Shown in pieces: positions 45,111 through 54,618 of a stretch of DNA of 64,000 bases; within the stretch, counting starts at the first letter, position 1, and each line of letters starts with the position of its first letter. The stretch comes from Aldrovandia affinis. Lineage: Eukaryota; Chordata; Actinopteri; Notacanthiformes; Halosauridae. Position numbers and translations under genes: made by a program. Location of the stretch: contig JAINUG010000047.1 in the NCBI GenBank assembly GCA_029706075.1, positions 4,337,830 to 4,401,829 of the forward strand, given 5' to 3'. Below the pieces are notes generated by a model, which saw only the letters and a list, made by a program, of their open reading frames with translations, did not search any database and was not told the DNA's origin.

Positions 45111-45389
45111 ATAAAACTTTTTTTTAAAGTTAGAAACATTATTAAATGTAACTATATTATTATGTAAACAGTTCATTTGTGTATGGAATCAGTGGTAGTG
45201 GAGTTTTAAGAGGTGGGTTTTTAGTCTCTTGCAGAAGATGGCCAGTGATTCCGTGGTCCTGACCGAGTGCGGAAGATCATTCCACCAGGGGGTCAGGACA
45301 GAGAAGAGGCGACACCGCGAGGAATGTCTACCAGGCACCTGAAGGGACGGAAGAGTTTTTCCAGAGGAAGCAGAGTGGAGGGGTCTGGG

Positions 45390-46019
45390 TGGTGTTATGA
45401 CCCATTAAAGCCAAACGCACTGCAAGAGCCGCGTGGTGAACCAATACAGGACGCAACAAACAAATATCCCCTCGAGTCAAGAGACTTTAAAAAAATACAG
45501 GACTTATTTAGGACAAAGGACAGATAATGGACATACTCACAGGTAATCGAAGGAATATACTAAAAATAAATAAAACAGTCTAGCTAAGTCATAGCCGTAG
45601 ACAAGACAGATTCTTACCTCTCTCCAGTATACATCCGAAGGACGTTCTTCCGCAAACTGCTTCCCCTACTCTAGCTTCACTAGCTATCCAAAAGTACACA
45701 AGAAAAGGTATCACACCAGACAAGGCGGACAAGCAAGTTAAGCAAAAATCTTTGCAGGTTTCTCAAAACACAGCTGAATGGCACAAAATAACAGAAGGCA
45801 AAAATTGTGGCATTCTCTCTCTTCTCTGTTTTCCCGCCTTATAAACTCCAGACAGGGGCGTGGCCAGATGAGGCCGACGACAGTGCAATTGAAGGATGAT
45901 CCAATCAAGTCCAGGGTGATCACGCAGCCCAAGCATGGCCTCAATCAGCAATCACAGCAATGCCCCCAGACAGCAATCAATAACCTGCTACTTTAGAGTT
46001 CACAAGTTCATCCGTAACA
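45390..46019 (-). mobile_element. Solo LTR D nested in L2
   Basis: The 630-bp block is flanked by the 5-bp duplication CTGGG (45385-45389 and 46020-46024). On the minus strand it begins TGTTACGGAT and ends AACACCA, with TTTATAAGG, a likely TATA box, near 45845. No internal region remains. It differs from LTR A-C and its family is not known. Confidence 0.75.
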
Positions 46020-46150
46020 CTGGGGTGTAGGGTATGATGAGTGTCAGGAGGTAGGAGGGAGCGGTTCCCTGATATGCCAGCACCAGTGATTGATACATGC
46101 TGCAATAATGAGCCAGTGCAGTGTGGTGAGTAGTGGAGTGACATGTGTGA

Positions 46151-47040
46151 GTGTGTGTGCGCTGGCAGCGCAGGGTGTTGTGATGCGTCTAGTGCAGTAG
46201 TTAGAGGCAAGGTGCATGCTTACTTGCCATCTGCTTGCAACCCTCTCGCTTACAGCTTGCTGCCGCTGGCTAGCCCTTGTGGTGAACAGAGAAGCAGCCC
46301 TGTGTGTAAGCCTTCTCCTGCCAGTACACAGCCTCTCCCTCACCAAGACTCCTGCCGGGCCTCCTCGTGGCCACACACGGTAACTGGGTGTCTCGCGACC
46401 CCAGGCGAATCGGCAGGGGATCTCAGAGCTGCAGTGGTCCCCAGAGATCTAATGCGCAGGCCCACGTGTAGTGGACACGCCCTGGCATTTACCAACCACT
46501 GTCCCGCTGCCTTGTGGGTAAGTCTAGGAAGACAAAGGCTAGGGGAGCACACCCTGAGAGAAAAGCAACGTGATTGGCAGCACACGACAGGCAGTCCTCC
46601 GAAAGACTGGAGCTCCGGCAGCCTCCTGCAACTGTGGAAGAGTGCTGGTCCTCCTGGGTTTTCCCTTGCCACCGGATCCCACCCTCTCGCAGTGAAGTCG
46701 TGCTGCTGGGACATGCGCACCCCCAACGGCACTCTAAATAACTTAGTTGCGCAGGTATCCACCTCTGCCTCGGTGAGACCAGCAACCGGAACATGGATCA
46801 TTAAAAGTCTGGCGGCGTTGGGGCATCTGGTGACGGGAGCAGGTACGAATGCACTGGGAGCTTCTAATCAGACCCCTGCACGCCAGCGGCACAGGGCTAT
46901 TTATGGTCGCCAGCGGCTGGATTTGAGTGGCAGCTGCTCTCGGCAGACCCCTGTGTGACTGAGCAGCCCTATTTAGGAGCCACACTGCTCACCCCAACTG
47001 GGGAGGGGCCTAGAAAAGGTGGCCTAAACATTGCCCACTC
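46151..47040 (+). promoter_or_regulatory. 5' region of the RTE-like LINE
   Basis: A GC-rich stretch between the target duplication and the ORF. It is probably the 5' untranslated region and internal promoter. A 271-codon frame (46143-46958) crosses it but starts outside the element in L2 sequence and shows no domain. Confidence 0.55.
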
Positions 47041-49458
47041 AAAACATCCTGGATAGGGAACCGCACCTATCGGGACATTCCACTCCGCGGTCGAAATAAA
47101 CAAAAGAAAACTCTCCCTCTTAAACTGGCAACATGGAACATAAGAACTCTGCTCGACGCTAAAGGCAACACTGAAAGACCTCAGCGAAGAACTGCACTCA
47201 TTGCAGCGGAACTCAACCGCTACAATGTTGACATCGCTGCACTTAGCGAAACCAGGTTCTTGGACGAAGGCTCCCTGAAGGAGGAAGGGTACACCTTCTT
47301 CTGGAAGGGACACCTTGCAGGAGGATCACATCAGCATGGTGTGGGACTTGCAATAAAAAACAGCCTCCTACCAAAACTCACTGAAACACCGATTGGCATA
47401 AGTGAAAGGCTCATGTCACTCAGGATCCCTCTGGCCAAGAAACGCTATGCCACCCTTCTAAGTGCCTATGCACCAACTCTACCATCAAAGGATGACGTAA
47501 AGGACCGCTTCTATCAGTTACTAGATGAGGCTCTCCGTCGTATACCGAAGGAGGACAATATCTTTTTGCTGGGCGATTTCAATGCCAGAGTGGGGAAAGA
47601 CAACAAGGTGTGGAGTGGTGTTATTGGTGGGCATGGCATTGGGCAAGCCAACGCTAATGGTCTGCGGCTGCTAAGCCTCTGTGCTGACCATGGCTTGATC
47701 ATTACAAACACCCTCTTCCAATTAAAAAACAAATACAAAACATCCTGGATGCACCCACACTCCAAACATTGGCACTTGTTGGACTACATCATTGTGAGAC
47801 GATCTGATATAAAAGACGTCTTACTCACTCGTGCAATGAGAGGTGCTGAGTGCTGGACAGACCACCGACTCATCATAACCAGGCTCCAGGTGAAAGTACG
47901 CCCTGCCATCCGTCTCCAGAGGTCAGGAAAGAAGAGATTTGACTGTACCCGGCTAGAAAAGACTGTGGTCCGGAACAATCTCCGCCGCTCTTTGGCTGAA
48001 AACCTGGAAGACATTGAGCCTCTCCTGAGCATAGATGATTCCATTGATGCAAAATGGTCTTCTGTTAGCTCCAGGCTTTACGAGGCAGCATCCCAATCCA
48101 TCGGCTACAAAAGCAGAAAGCACCAGGACTGGTTTAATGACAACACAGGCACAATAGCTACCATGCTCAAAGGCATGCACACAGCACACAGTGCTGTACT
48201 TAACAATCCCACATCAGCTGTACTCCGGCAACAATGGCAAGCATCCAGGAGAGAGGTGCAGTCAAAATTGCGTGCCCTGCAGAATGAGTGGTGGATATCG
48301 AAGGCAAATGAAATACAATCCCATGCCGATAAAAATGATATGCACAACTTTTATGATGCAGTGAAAACCATCTACGGCCCAAGAAACTGCTCTGTCTCCC
48401 CCCTGAAGTCTGATGATGGTACCACCCTCATAAAAGACCAGAAGCTCATCACAAAAAGATGGGCAGAACATTTTGAAACCCTGCTGAATCAGCCCTCCCC
48501 AACAGACCTCTCAGTCTTAGATGAACTACCTGCCCGCCCCACCATCCAAGACCTTGATCTCCCACCAACTTTTGAAGAGGTTCATTGTGCAGTTAGGTCT
48601 CTGAAAAACAACAAGACCCCTGGCCCTGACAGTATCCCTGCAGAGATCTTTAAACAGGGAGGCTACCTCTGCACCCGTGCACTCTTCCTGTTTATCGCAC
48701 ATGTCTGGAAGAATGAAGCCGTCCCTCAGGAGTGGAGGAATGCTAACATCATCTCCATATATAAAGGAAAGGGAGACAAGTCCCTCTGTGGCAACAGCCG
48801 TGGCATTTCACTACTGGCTGTTGCTGGCAAAGTCCTGGCCAAAGTCATGCTACACAGGCTGGTGCAAAACATCACAGAGGAGCTGTTGCCTGAGTCACAA
48901 TGTGGGTTCAGGAGGAACAGAAGTACTGTGGACATGGTGTTCACAGCACGGCAGCTCCAGGAGAAGTGTAGGGAGCAACATCAGGACCTCTTCATTGCCT
49001 TCATCGACCTGTCAAAGGCTTTTGACACAGTCAACAGGGAGCTTCTATGGAGTATCCTTCTGAAGTTTGGCTGCCCACGAAGGTTTGTCAACATCCTTCA
49101 ACAGTTCCATGTGGGGATGACGGCCATTGGAGGCCAGGAATCCGAGCCCTTCAGGGTGTGCACCGGTGTACGTCAGGGGTGCATCCTAGCTCCAGTTCTT
49201 TTTAACATCTTCCTCCTGTGTGTGACATTGCTGCTCCACGAGGAGTTCAAGAAGGACAGTGGGGTTACTGTGGACTTCAGACTTGATGGAAATCTGTTCA
49301 ACATCCGAAGGCTTCAAGTGGTCACAAAAATAACATCTGAGCATGTCATCGAGCTGCAGTATGCAGATGACTGTGCAGTTGTGGCCCACACACCGGAGCA
49401 CTGCAAGCTACCCTTACAGCTGCTGCAAGGGCGTATGGTAGGCTGGGTCTGTCTATAA
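47041..49458 (+). CDS. RTE-like LINE ORF: APE endonuclease and reverse transcriptase
   Basis: The frame is open upstream of the first listed start; endonuclease homology begins at 47119 with LKLATWNIRTLLDAKG, then AALSETRF with the catalytic Glu, LLGDFNARVGKDNKVW, SKHWHLLDYIIV and ECWTDHRLII with the closing Asp-His. The reverse transcriptase shows LKNNKTPGPDSIPAEI, QCGFRRNRSTVDMVF, FIDLSKAFDTVNRELLW (first Asp), GVRQGCILAPVLFNIF and LQYADDCAVVAH (catalytic DD). About 800 residues stay open, which is remarkable in this window. The frame closes at 49458 because of a one-base loss near 49400; the C-terminus continues at 49461. Start codon not certain. Confidence 0.85.
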   Translation, partial: KTSWIGNRTYRDIPLRGRNKQKKTLPLKLATWNIRTLLDAKGNTERPQRRTALIAAELNRYNVDIAALSETRFLDEGSLKEEGYTFFWKGHLAGGSHQHGVGLAIKNSLLPKLTETPIGISERLMSLRIPLAKKRYATLLSAYAPTLPSKDDVKDRFYQLLDEALRRIPKEDNIFLLGDFNARVGKDNKVWSGVIGGHGIGQANANGLRLLSLCADHGLIITNTLFQLKNKYKTSWMHPHSKHWHLLDYIIVRRSDIKDVLLTRAMRGAECWTDHRLIITRLQVKVRPAIRLQRSGKKRFDCTRLEKTVVRNNLRRSLAENLEDIEPLLSIDDSIDAKWSSVSSRLYEAASQSIGYKSRKHQDWFNDNTGTIATMLKGMHTAHSAVLNNPTSAVLRQQWQASRREVQSKLRALQNEWWISKANEIQSHADKNDMHNFYDAVKTIYGPRNCSVSPLKSDDGTTLIKDQKLITKRWAEHFETLLNQPSPTDLSVLDELPARPTIQDLDLPPTFEEVHCAVRSLKNNKTPGPDSIPAEIFKQGGYLCTRALFLFIAHVWKNEAVPQEWRNANIISIYKGKGDKSLCGNSRGISLLAVAGKVLAKVMLHRLVQNITEELLPESQCGFRRNRSTVDMVFTARQLQEKCREQHQDLFIAFIDLSKAFDTVNRELLWSILLKFGCPRRFVNILQQFHVGMTAIGGQESEPFRVCTGVRQGCILAPVLFNIFLLCVTLLLHEEFKKDSGVTVDFRLDGNLFNIRRLQVVTKITSEHVIELQYADDCAVVAHTPEHCKLPLQLLQGRMVGWVCL

Positions 49459-49460
49459 AT

Positions 49461-50303
49461 GTGGCAAAGACCGAAGTAGTATGCCAGTGGGCATCTACTC
49501 CCCCATTTCATCTACCAACCTTCACGATCTCTGACAAACCACTTGCAATAGTGGACTCCTTCAAATACCTGGGCAGTTTCCTCTCTGACAACTGCAGCAT
49601 CGAAAGGGAGATACAAAACCGGATTAAACAGGCATCATCTTCTTTTGGCAGACTCCGGAGAAGGGTCTTTCAAAATAAAGACCTCAACCTCCACACCAAA
49701 ATATCAGTTTACTTGGCAGTTGTAACCACAACTCTCCTCTACAGCTGTGAGGCATGGACCCTGCACAGCCATCACCTCAGGATGCTCGAGGCCTTCCACA
49801 TCAGATGTCTGCAATGCATCCTGAGGATAACCTGGCGTGACCGAGTGCCCCATAATGAAATACTCCGCAAGACCAACTGCATCAGTATGGAGGCTACCAT
49901 CACCCAGCACCAACTTCGCTGGCTCGGTCACATCATCAGGATGCCAAAGGAGCGCTTACCACAAAAAGTGCTGTATGGCCAGTTACATCTTGGCCGCCGC
50001 TCGGCAGGGGGCCAGAAAAAGCGCTATAAAGACCAACTAAAGACCACCATGAAAAAGTGCGGCCTGAACTCGACCCAGCTGGAGGACGCTGCTGCTCAAC
50101 GGTCCATCTGGCGGCAGCTCTGTCAACAAGGGGTGCATAAGCTCGAGGAGGACCGAGGTGATCGACGGACCAGAACATGTCTAAAGAGACATGAAGCCAG
50201 TACCATACCCACACCCCCAGTCACTGCCTTCACCTGTCCTGTTTGTGGCAGACAGTGTGCATCGCGGATTTGGCTCTACAGCCACAAGAGGACTCACAAG
50301 TAG
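49461..50303 (+). CDS. RTE-like LINE ORF C-terminus with C2H2 zinc finger
   Basis: This frame continues the ORF after the single frame change: AKTEVVCQW, FKYLGSFLSDNCSIEREIQN (typical post-polymerase block), TLLYSCEAWTLHSHHLRMLE, RCLQCILRITWRDRVPHNEI, HQLRWLGHIIRMPKERLPQK and finally FTCPVCGRQCASRIWLYSHK ending RTH. The last is a C2H2 finger (C-x2-C-x12-H-x3-H) close to the stop, a known feature of this LINE group that may bind its RNA or target DNA. All 280 residues are open. Confidence 0.85.
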   Translation: MAKTEVVCQWASTPPFHLPTFTISDKPLAIVDSFKYLGSFLSDNCSIEREIQNRIKQASSSFGRLRRRVFQNKDLNLHTKISVYLAVVTTTLLYSCEAWTLHSHHLRMLEAFHIRCLQCILRITWRDRVPHNEILRKTNCISMEATITQHQLRWLGHIIRMPKERLPQKVLYGQLHLGRRSAGGQKKRYKDQLKTTMKKCGLNSTQLEDAAAQRSIWRQLCQQGVHKLEEDRGDRRTRTCLKRHEASTIPTPPVTAFTCPVCGRQCASRIWLYSHKRTHK

Positions 50304-50544
50304 CAGAGGCAAGATTGTCATCGTCGGACACGACGGACTACCTTAAGCAAGCAAGACATGTGTGACCTTTGGTTGGTTGAAAACTCGGTGTGCAGCAGCA
50401 TTCTGCACTAGTTGCAGTGGCTGGATGGCACAAGCTGGTAAGCCTGCCAACAAGGAATTGCAGTAGTCTAGACATGAGATTACTGAACCAGGAGTTGCAT
50501 GTGCATTCTCTGGATGTTGTGCCCCAAGACCATCCCCCTCGCGG

Positions 50545-52326
50545 TCTCACCTCTTCTCTGTCCTGACCCCTCAATGGTGAAATGATCTTCCGCACCCGTC
50601 AGGACTGCAGAATCACTGGCCATTTTCCACAAGAGACTAAAAACCCACATCTTTAGACTCCACTTCCACTAACTATATACATTAATTAACTTCCATCACC
50701 ACTGTCCTGGCCCACATTAACCTATTGGGCAACATGGGCTGCAGCCCAGGGCCCCGTCCACTAGGGGGCCCCAGGAATAGCAGATTACTTTAGGCCTACA
50801 TTGAATTTTTGAATGCGGGTTTATGGTGTTTTGACTGTTACTGTACATTTTGGTCCACTTTCCCACCTGTAGTAGTCCACATTGTCCTGTCGCAACAATC
50901 AGTGTCAGTGAGAGTGTGTTTGTATAGTCTGTTCCCTGTTGCATAAGGACGGCTTTGTCTCGGGAGCTCGATTCTACAAGTGGAAATCGCTGTCGATCCA
51001 ACTCTGTGTGTCGGGGGACATTCATCTGTTGCTGTAGCGTCACGAGCAGAGGTAAACCTGTCGCACGGCGCAATCACGTCGCTACATGTATGCGCGCTGT
51101 TGTTGTGCTTTAGTGAAATTAGAAAATGACCTGTGTCAATTTCACATGCGATAACATTTTGATACTTTAGTTGCTGAAATTGGCGAGAGAAACGCACGTA
51201 GGTAGAGCTATAACCTGAGATGTCCAACCAGAAAGTAATAAATTACTATTTATAACGGGTTTCGCTGCAAAAAACTATGTTGTAGTCTATTCCCCCCCAA
51301 GCAACCACCATTTTATAACTGTCAACAAACTATTTCAGATAAATTAATCTTAATTCGAGTTCGACTGAAGAAAACGAAGTGGGCTAATTTTGCATGACTG
51401 AATAGCTTAGTTGTGTTGCTAAGTAACGTTAGCTAGCTGAACAACAACAATGCAATAGCCTAATGTTCTCTAGCAAGTTGGCCTGTAATTTGTAGCAATG
51501 TTTGGACCACAAGTATTTTTTAAAAGCCAGTATAAACTTAAATTATGTCAAGTTTGCTGTATACATTTGCATTTATTGTATAATTAGATGCAGGTGTTAA
51601 TGCTACGTGTTGAAATGAAAACGGTAGCTCAATTAACTTACACAAAGGGTGATACTTTGTCCTATAGGTGAGTAACATTAAATCATTTATATCAATGCTT
51701 GTTTTTTTGGTGCTAGTGGTTGAACGGGAAGTGTATTGTTTTGTGTATTGTCATCAGTACACTAGGCTACTACTCCCTTTCATTGTCCTGCCATGCTGGG
51801 CAAGGTTGGTCATGACTTGAACTTGAACTCATGCGTTCGGGTAACAGACGTGAATATTTCGAGAGCACTGTAATATAAGAGTCGGTACTCTTTGATGGCT
51901 TTTAATACATTACAACGTTCAAAGTTTTCAATTGGAGGTCTCATTCTGTAACATAGCCTATTCACTATCTACTTCTGACATCCTTTGTCATAGCCATAGG
52001 CCTATTTGTCGAATTTGCGGCATGTCTTTATCGTTGCCAGGCCTGGTCGCGTCAATGTGCTTTTACTTTTCCAGTTGAAAATTGTGGACATAGGGCCCCG
52101 GGAGGTGTGTTAGCCCTGGGCCCCGGGGAGGCTTAACGCGGCCCTGCCACTGTCTACATGTTTTTAAAAATTACAAAAATAAAAAAACTGTGCAACTGTC
52201 AACAATGATGTCTATTACAGAGTTACTACACTGATTTCTTGCACTAACCATGTTTAATCTTACCATATATAAATGCACTTTGCTCTGGATAAGATGTGCT
52301 AAATGCCTAAAATGTAAATGTAAATG
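50545..52326 (+). mobile_element. L2 LINE copy 4, plus strand, split by a hAT element
   Basis: 50545-50706 is the plus-strand L2 ORF2 end (HLFSVLTPQW, NDLPHPSGLQNHWPFSTRD with stops) and 52155-52326 carries the L2 tail CTCTGGATAAGATGTGCTAA followed by ATGTAAATGTAAATG. The two parts are separated by a hAT with an 8-bp duplication. It lies head to head with copy 3, junction near 50530. Confidence 0.8.
50707..52146. mobile_element. Non-autonomous hAT element nested in L2
   Basis: The 8-bp duplication CCACTGTC flanks the 1440-bp block (50699-50706 and 52147-52154). The right end read inward (CAGGGCCGCGTTAAGCC) and the left end (CTGGCCCACATTAACC) are imperfect hAT-type inverted repeats. Both ends also carry GGGCCCCG-rich subterminal stretches. 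No transposase is recognised; open frames on the minus strand near 50717-51227 show no domain. Confidence 0.85.
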
Positions 52327-52854
52327 AAGTCAGCTTTCCAGACAGCGGACAGGAAGCCCACCTGCTTCCACAAAATCTACACTGGTGGATCTAGGTGGGT
52401 GAATCAGATTGAAGAGGTTGTGGCTGTTGCAGCCCTCCTTTTAGGGAATCTATGGGAGGAGGCATGGACAGGGATAGGGGGATTGCACATGGTGTTAGAC
52501 GATGTATAAACACAAAATGAGTACAGAAAAGGTCAAATTATAATACTTACTGTACAGCATATACTCCCTAGCTGGACTCCAGTAGGTAGACTCCCCAGTC
52601 TTTGTAAACTGGGTCTTCGTACGGTGAGGCAGGGAAGGTGAGGTTGCCACGGAAAGCTGCCGCTTACCAGAAGTGGAGGTACTAATATACCTACACAAGG
52701 GTAATTACGTAGTGCTGACTATCAGGTGCAAACAATGCCTGAAACCACTTAGTTCAAGGAACTGCCCACTACTCCGGAAGCACGCAACTAATGCAGTGCA
52801 AAAACGAATAATGAGATTGCCTATTTAACATCGGATCGAAATGACCACAGAACA
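52327..52854. other. Intergenic or unassigned repeat, no gene seen
   Basis: No domain in the short open frames (52324-52509 plus, 52495-52698 minus). It may belong to the same composite block as 52855-54618. Confidence 0.35.
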
Positions 52855-53999
52855 GCGTAGACAGATAACAAAGTAGGGTTACACAACTTGAAACTAACTA
52901 ACTGTGAACACTTGTCTAAAGTTAGAATTAAAACAAAACAAAGCAACAGTAAGGTTGTACAGATCGGAGCCCCGTGGGAGGAATGTGAGTGAATGGTTGG
53001 ATCTGCGTGCAGATGTGGATTGAATGATTAAACCTGCGTGTGAATGTGAATGGTAGTGAAAAGGGTGCATGCAATTGGTGGGCGTAGAGGAGAGGGGGAA
53101 CTGCTAAAATGACAGGTAGGGGAGAGAGGGGGGAGAGGGGGAACTGACACTTATTCATGTGTGTATTGCTGGTGGGAAGTGGGAGAATGAGATATGATTT
53201 TTTTCCCAAGCTAACAAGGAGATGCCGAAGTGTGGGCATAGACGAGTGAATATGTTTTGGTTTCATTTTGGTTTTCTTTTTTTTTAAAATTTGGTTTGAG
53301 TTTCTTTGAGTGGAGAGTGCAACGACAACGGTGTACCCGAGTCTGACCGGTCGATAAGGACGAGTGATAGTGCTGGATTGCAGAGGATCAAGCGAGTGAG
53401 CTGTGACGACAGAAGCAGGCGGAAATCCTAGGGTGAAGAATTAGTTGACAACGTAGCTCCACTCCACCACGACAGGGAAGTGCCCAGGTGTGTTGTGTGT
53501 GCGTGACCATCGTAGTACAGCGAAATCGCTGTTCCTGAGGGCGCTGTTATTTCCCTCCAGTATTTGCCACCTGAGCTGCGTGCAAGCGTGGACCTGGAGG
53601 GGGCGTGGCTAAACAAGGAGGGCCTAGCTGTCGCCGGAGTAGAATGGCCGTGATTGTAGTGGGAGAGGCCAGCTGGAAGAACTTGCAGTTTCTATAAATT
53701 TTTGACTTTTGGGGGGAGCTAGGGCTGGCAGAAGAGGCGCAGCCTGGCACGGCCTCCCCCGTGTGGTTTTCTTCTCCTTTTTTTGTGTTTCTTTTGTGTT
53801 GGGTGTTGTGTGGCTGTGGGTGTGAGTGAGGACCCCAATTGTCGGTTCCTGGGGGAAGGGGGATTAAGTGATGTGTAAATACCCCTCCCTCAAAGTATGT
53901 GTGGAACAGTGAGTGCGCTGTGTGGAGTGCAATGCACTTTTTTTGGTTAAGCGGGTTGCTGCCTTAAGGCCTCCACATGCTTGAGCGAATGCAACGCGA

Positions 54000-54076
54000 C
54001 TGCAACATGACATCCTCTGCAACACGCCGCAGAGGTTCCGTTGATGTTGCAGAGGGTGTTGCAGAGGATGTTGCGT
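54000..54076. repeat. Imperfect palindrome
   Basis: CATCCTCTGCAACAC near 54010 and GTGTTGCAGAGGATG near 54057 are exact inverted copies with a loop of about 30 bp. This may be part of a MITE. Confidence 0.7.
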
Positions 54077-54189
54077 ACCTAGCGCAAAAATCTAACTCGC
54101 GTAGATGTTGCACAGCATTGATTGGTTGATTAGCGATTGGAGGCGGAGCTGTCATGGTCATAGTTAATCGAGCTAGTACATCATTTTTT

Positions 54190-54244
54190 TACATTTTACA
54201 TTTTATGCATTTAGCAGATGCTCTTATCCAGAGCGACTTCCAGA
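54190..54244 (-). mobile_element. L2/SINE tail scrap
   Basis: TTTAGCAGATGCTCTTATCC and AGAGCGACTTCC form the reversed L2 stem-loop tail. Only the tail is left. Confidence 0.75.
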
Positions 54245-54618
54245 TTAGGGGGGAAAGATAAAAGCAGCGATTTTTACCTGCCCTGCCTTTATGGTCCACG
54301 GTCCTCGTCACTACTGTGGGGTAGGGGGAACCAAGTACATTGGGGTCAGAGTAGGAATACCTACTTTTTATGGATTTGAATCAATAAATATTGTATCTTG
54401 TTTTACTTACCTGTCTGCGTGCTGTTTGGGTTGTCCTGGGGGTGGAATCCTGATATAAAAAAGGATAGGGAATCTTAGTGGAGGGTGGCTGGGGTTTGTC
54501 CTGCACTTGACACTGACATAAACAGATAACAAAGTACGGTTACACAACTTGAAACTAACTGTGAACACTTGTCTAACTGATAAAAAGTGAGTTAGAATTA
54601 AAACAAAACAAAGCTACA

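Larger units (their letters stand above)
46151..50354 (+). mobile_element. RTE-like LINE, almost full length, nested in L2
   Basis: The element is flanked by the 11-bp duplication GACATGTGTGA (46140-46150 and 50355-50365). It has a GC-rich 5' region of about 0.9 kb, a long ORF with endonuclease and reverse transcriptase, a C-terminal C2H2 finger, a short 3' end and an AAGCAAGCAA tail. One frame change is seen in the ORF. Similar proteins are often mis-annotated as craniofacial development protein 2. The exact clade (RTE or RTE-X) is not certain. Confidence 0.85.
45180..50530 (-). mobile_element. L2 LINE copy 3, split by a solo LTR and an RTE LINE
   Basis: L2 ORF2 sequence on the minus strand occupies 45180-45389, 46020-46150 and 50355-50530. 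The pieces match copy 2 (the FSVL...WNDLP region) and then further upstream ORF2 (ISCLDYCNSLLAGLPACAIQ on the minus strand near 50480). The two gaps are a solo LTR (45390-46019) and a 4.2-kb LINE (46151-50354), each with its own target duplication. The 3' tail is missing. Confidence 0.8.
52855..54618. repeat. Direct repeats of about 95 bp bounding an unassigned block
   Basis: 52859-52946 and 54521-54613 share CAGATAACAAAGTA, GGTTACACAACTTGAAACTA and TTAGAATTAAAACAAAACAA in the same order and direction, with small indels. The 1.57 kb between is richer in G and T than the surroundings, has a TATAAATTT-type motif at 53694 and no protein domain. It could be a composite element with short direct terminal repeats or a tandem duplication with later insertion. 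Confidence 0.7.

Noticed and set aside
46143-46958. 271-codon plus-strand open frame
   Set aside because: It starts in L2 sequence before the RTE target site and runs through the GC-rich 5' region of the LINE. No domain, and the frame mixes two elements.
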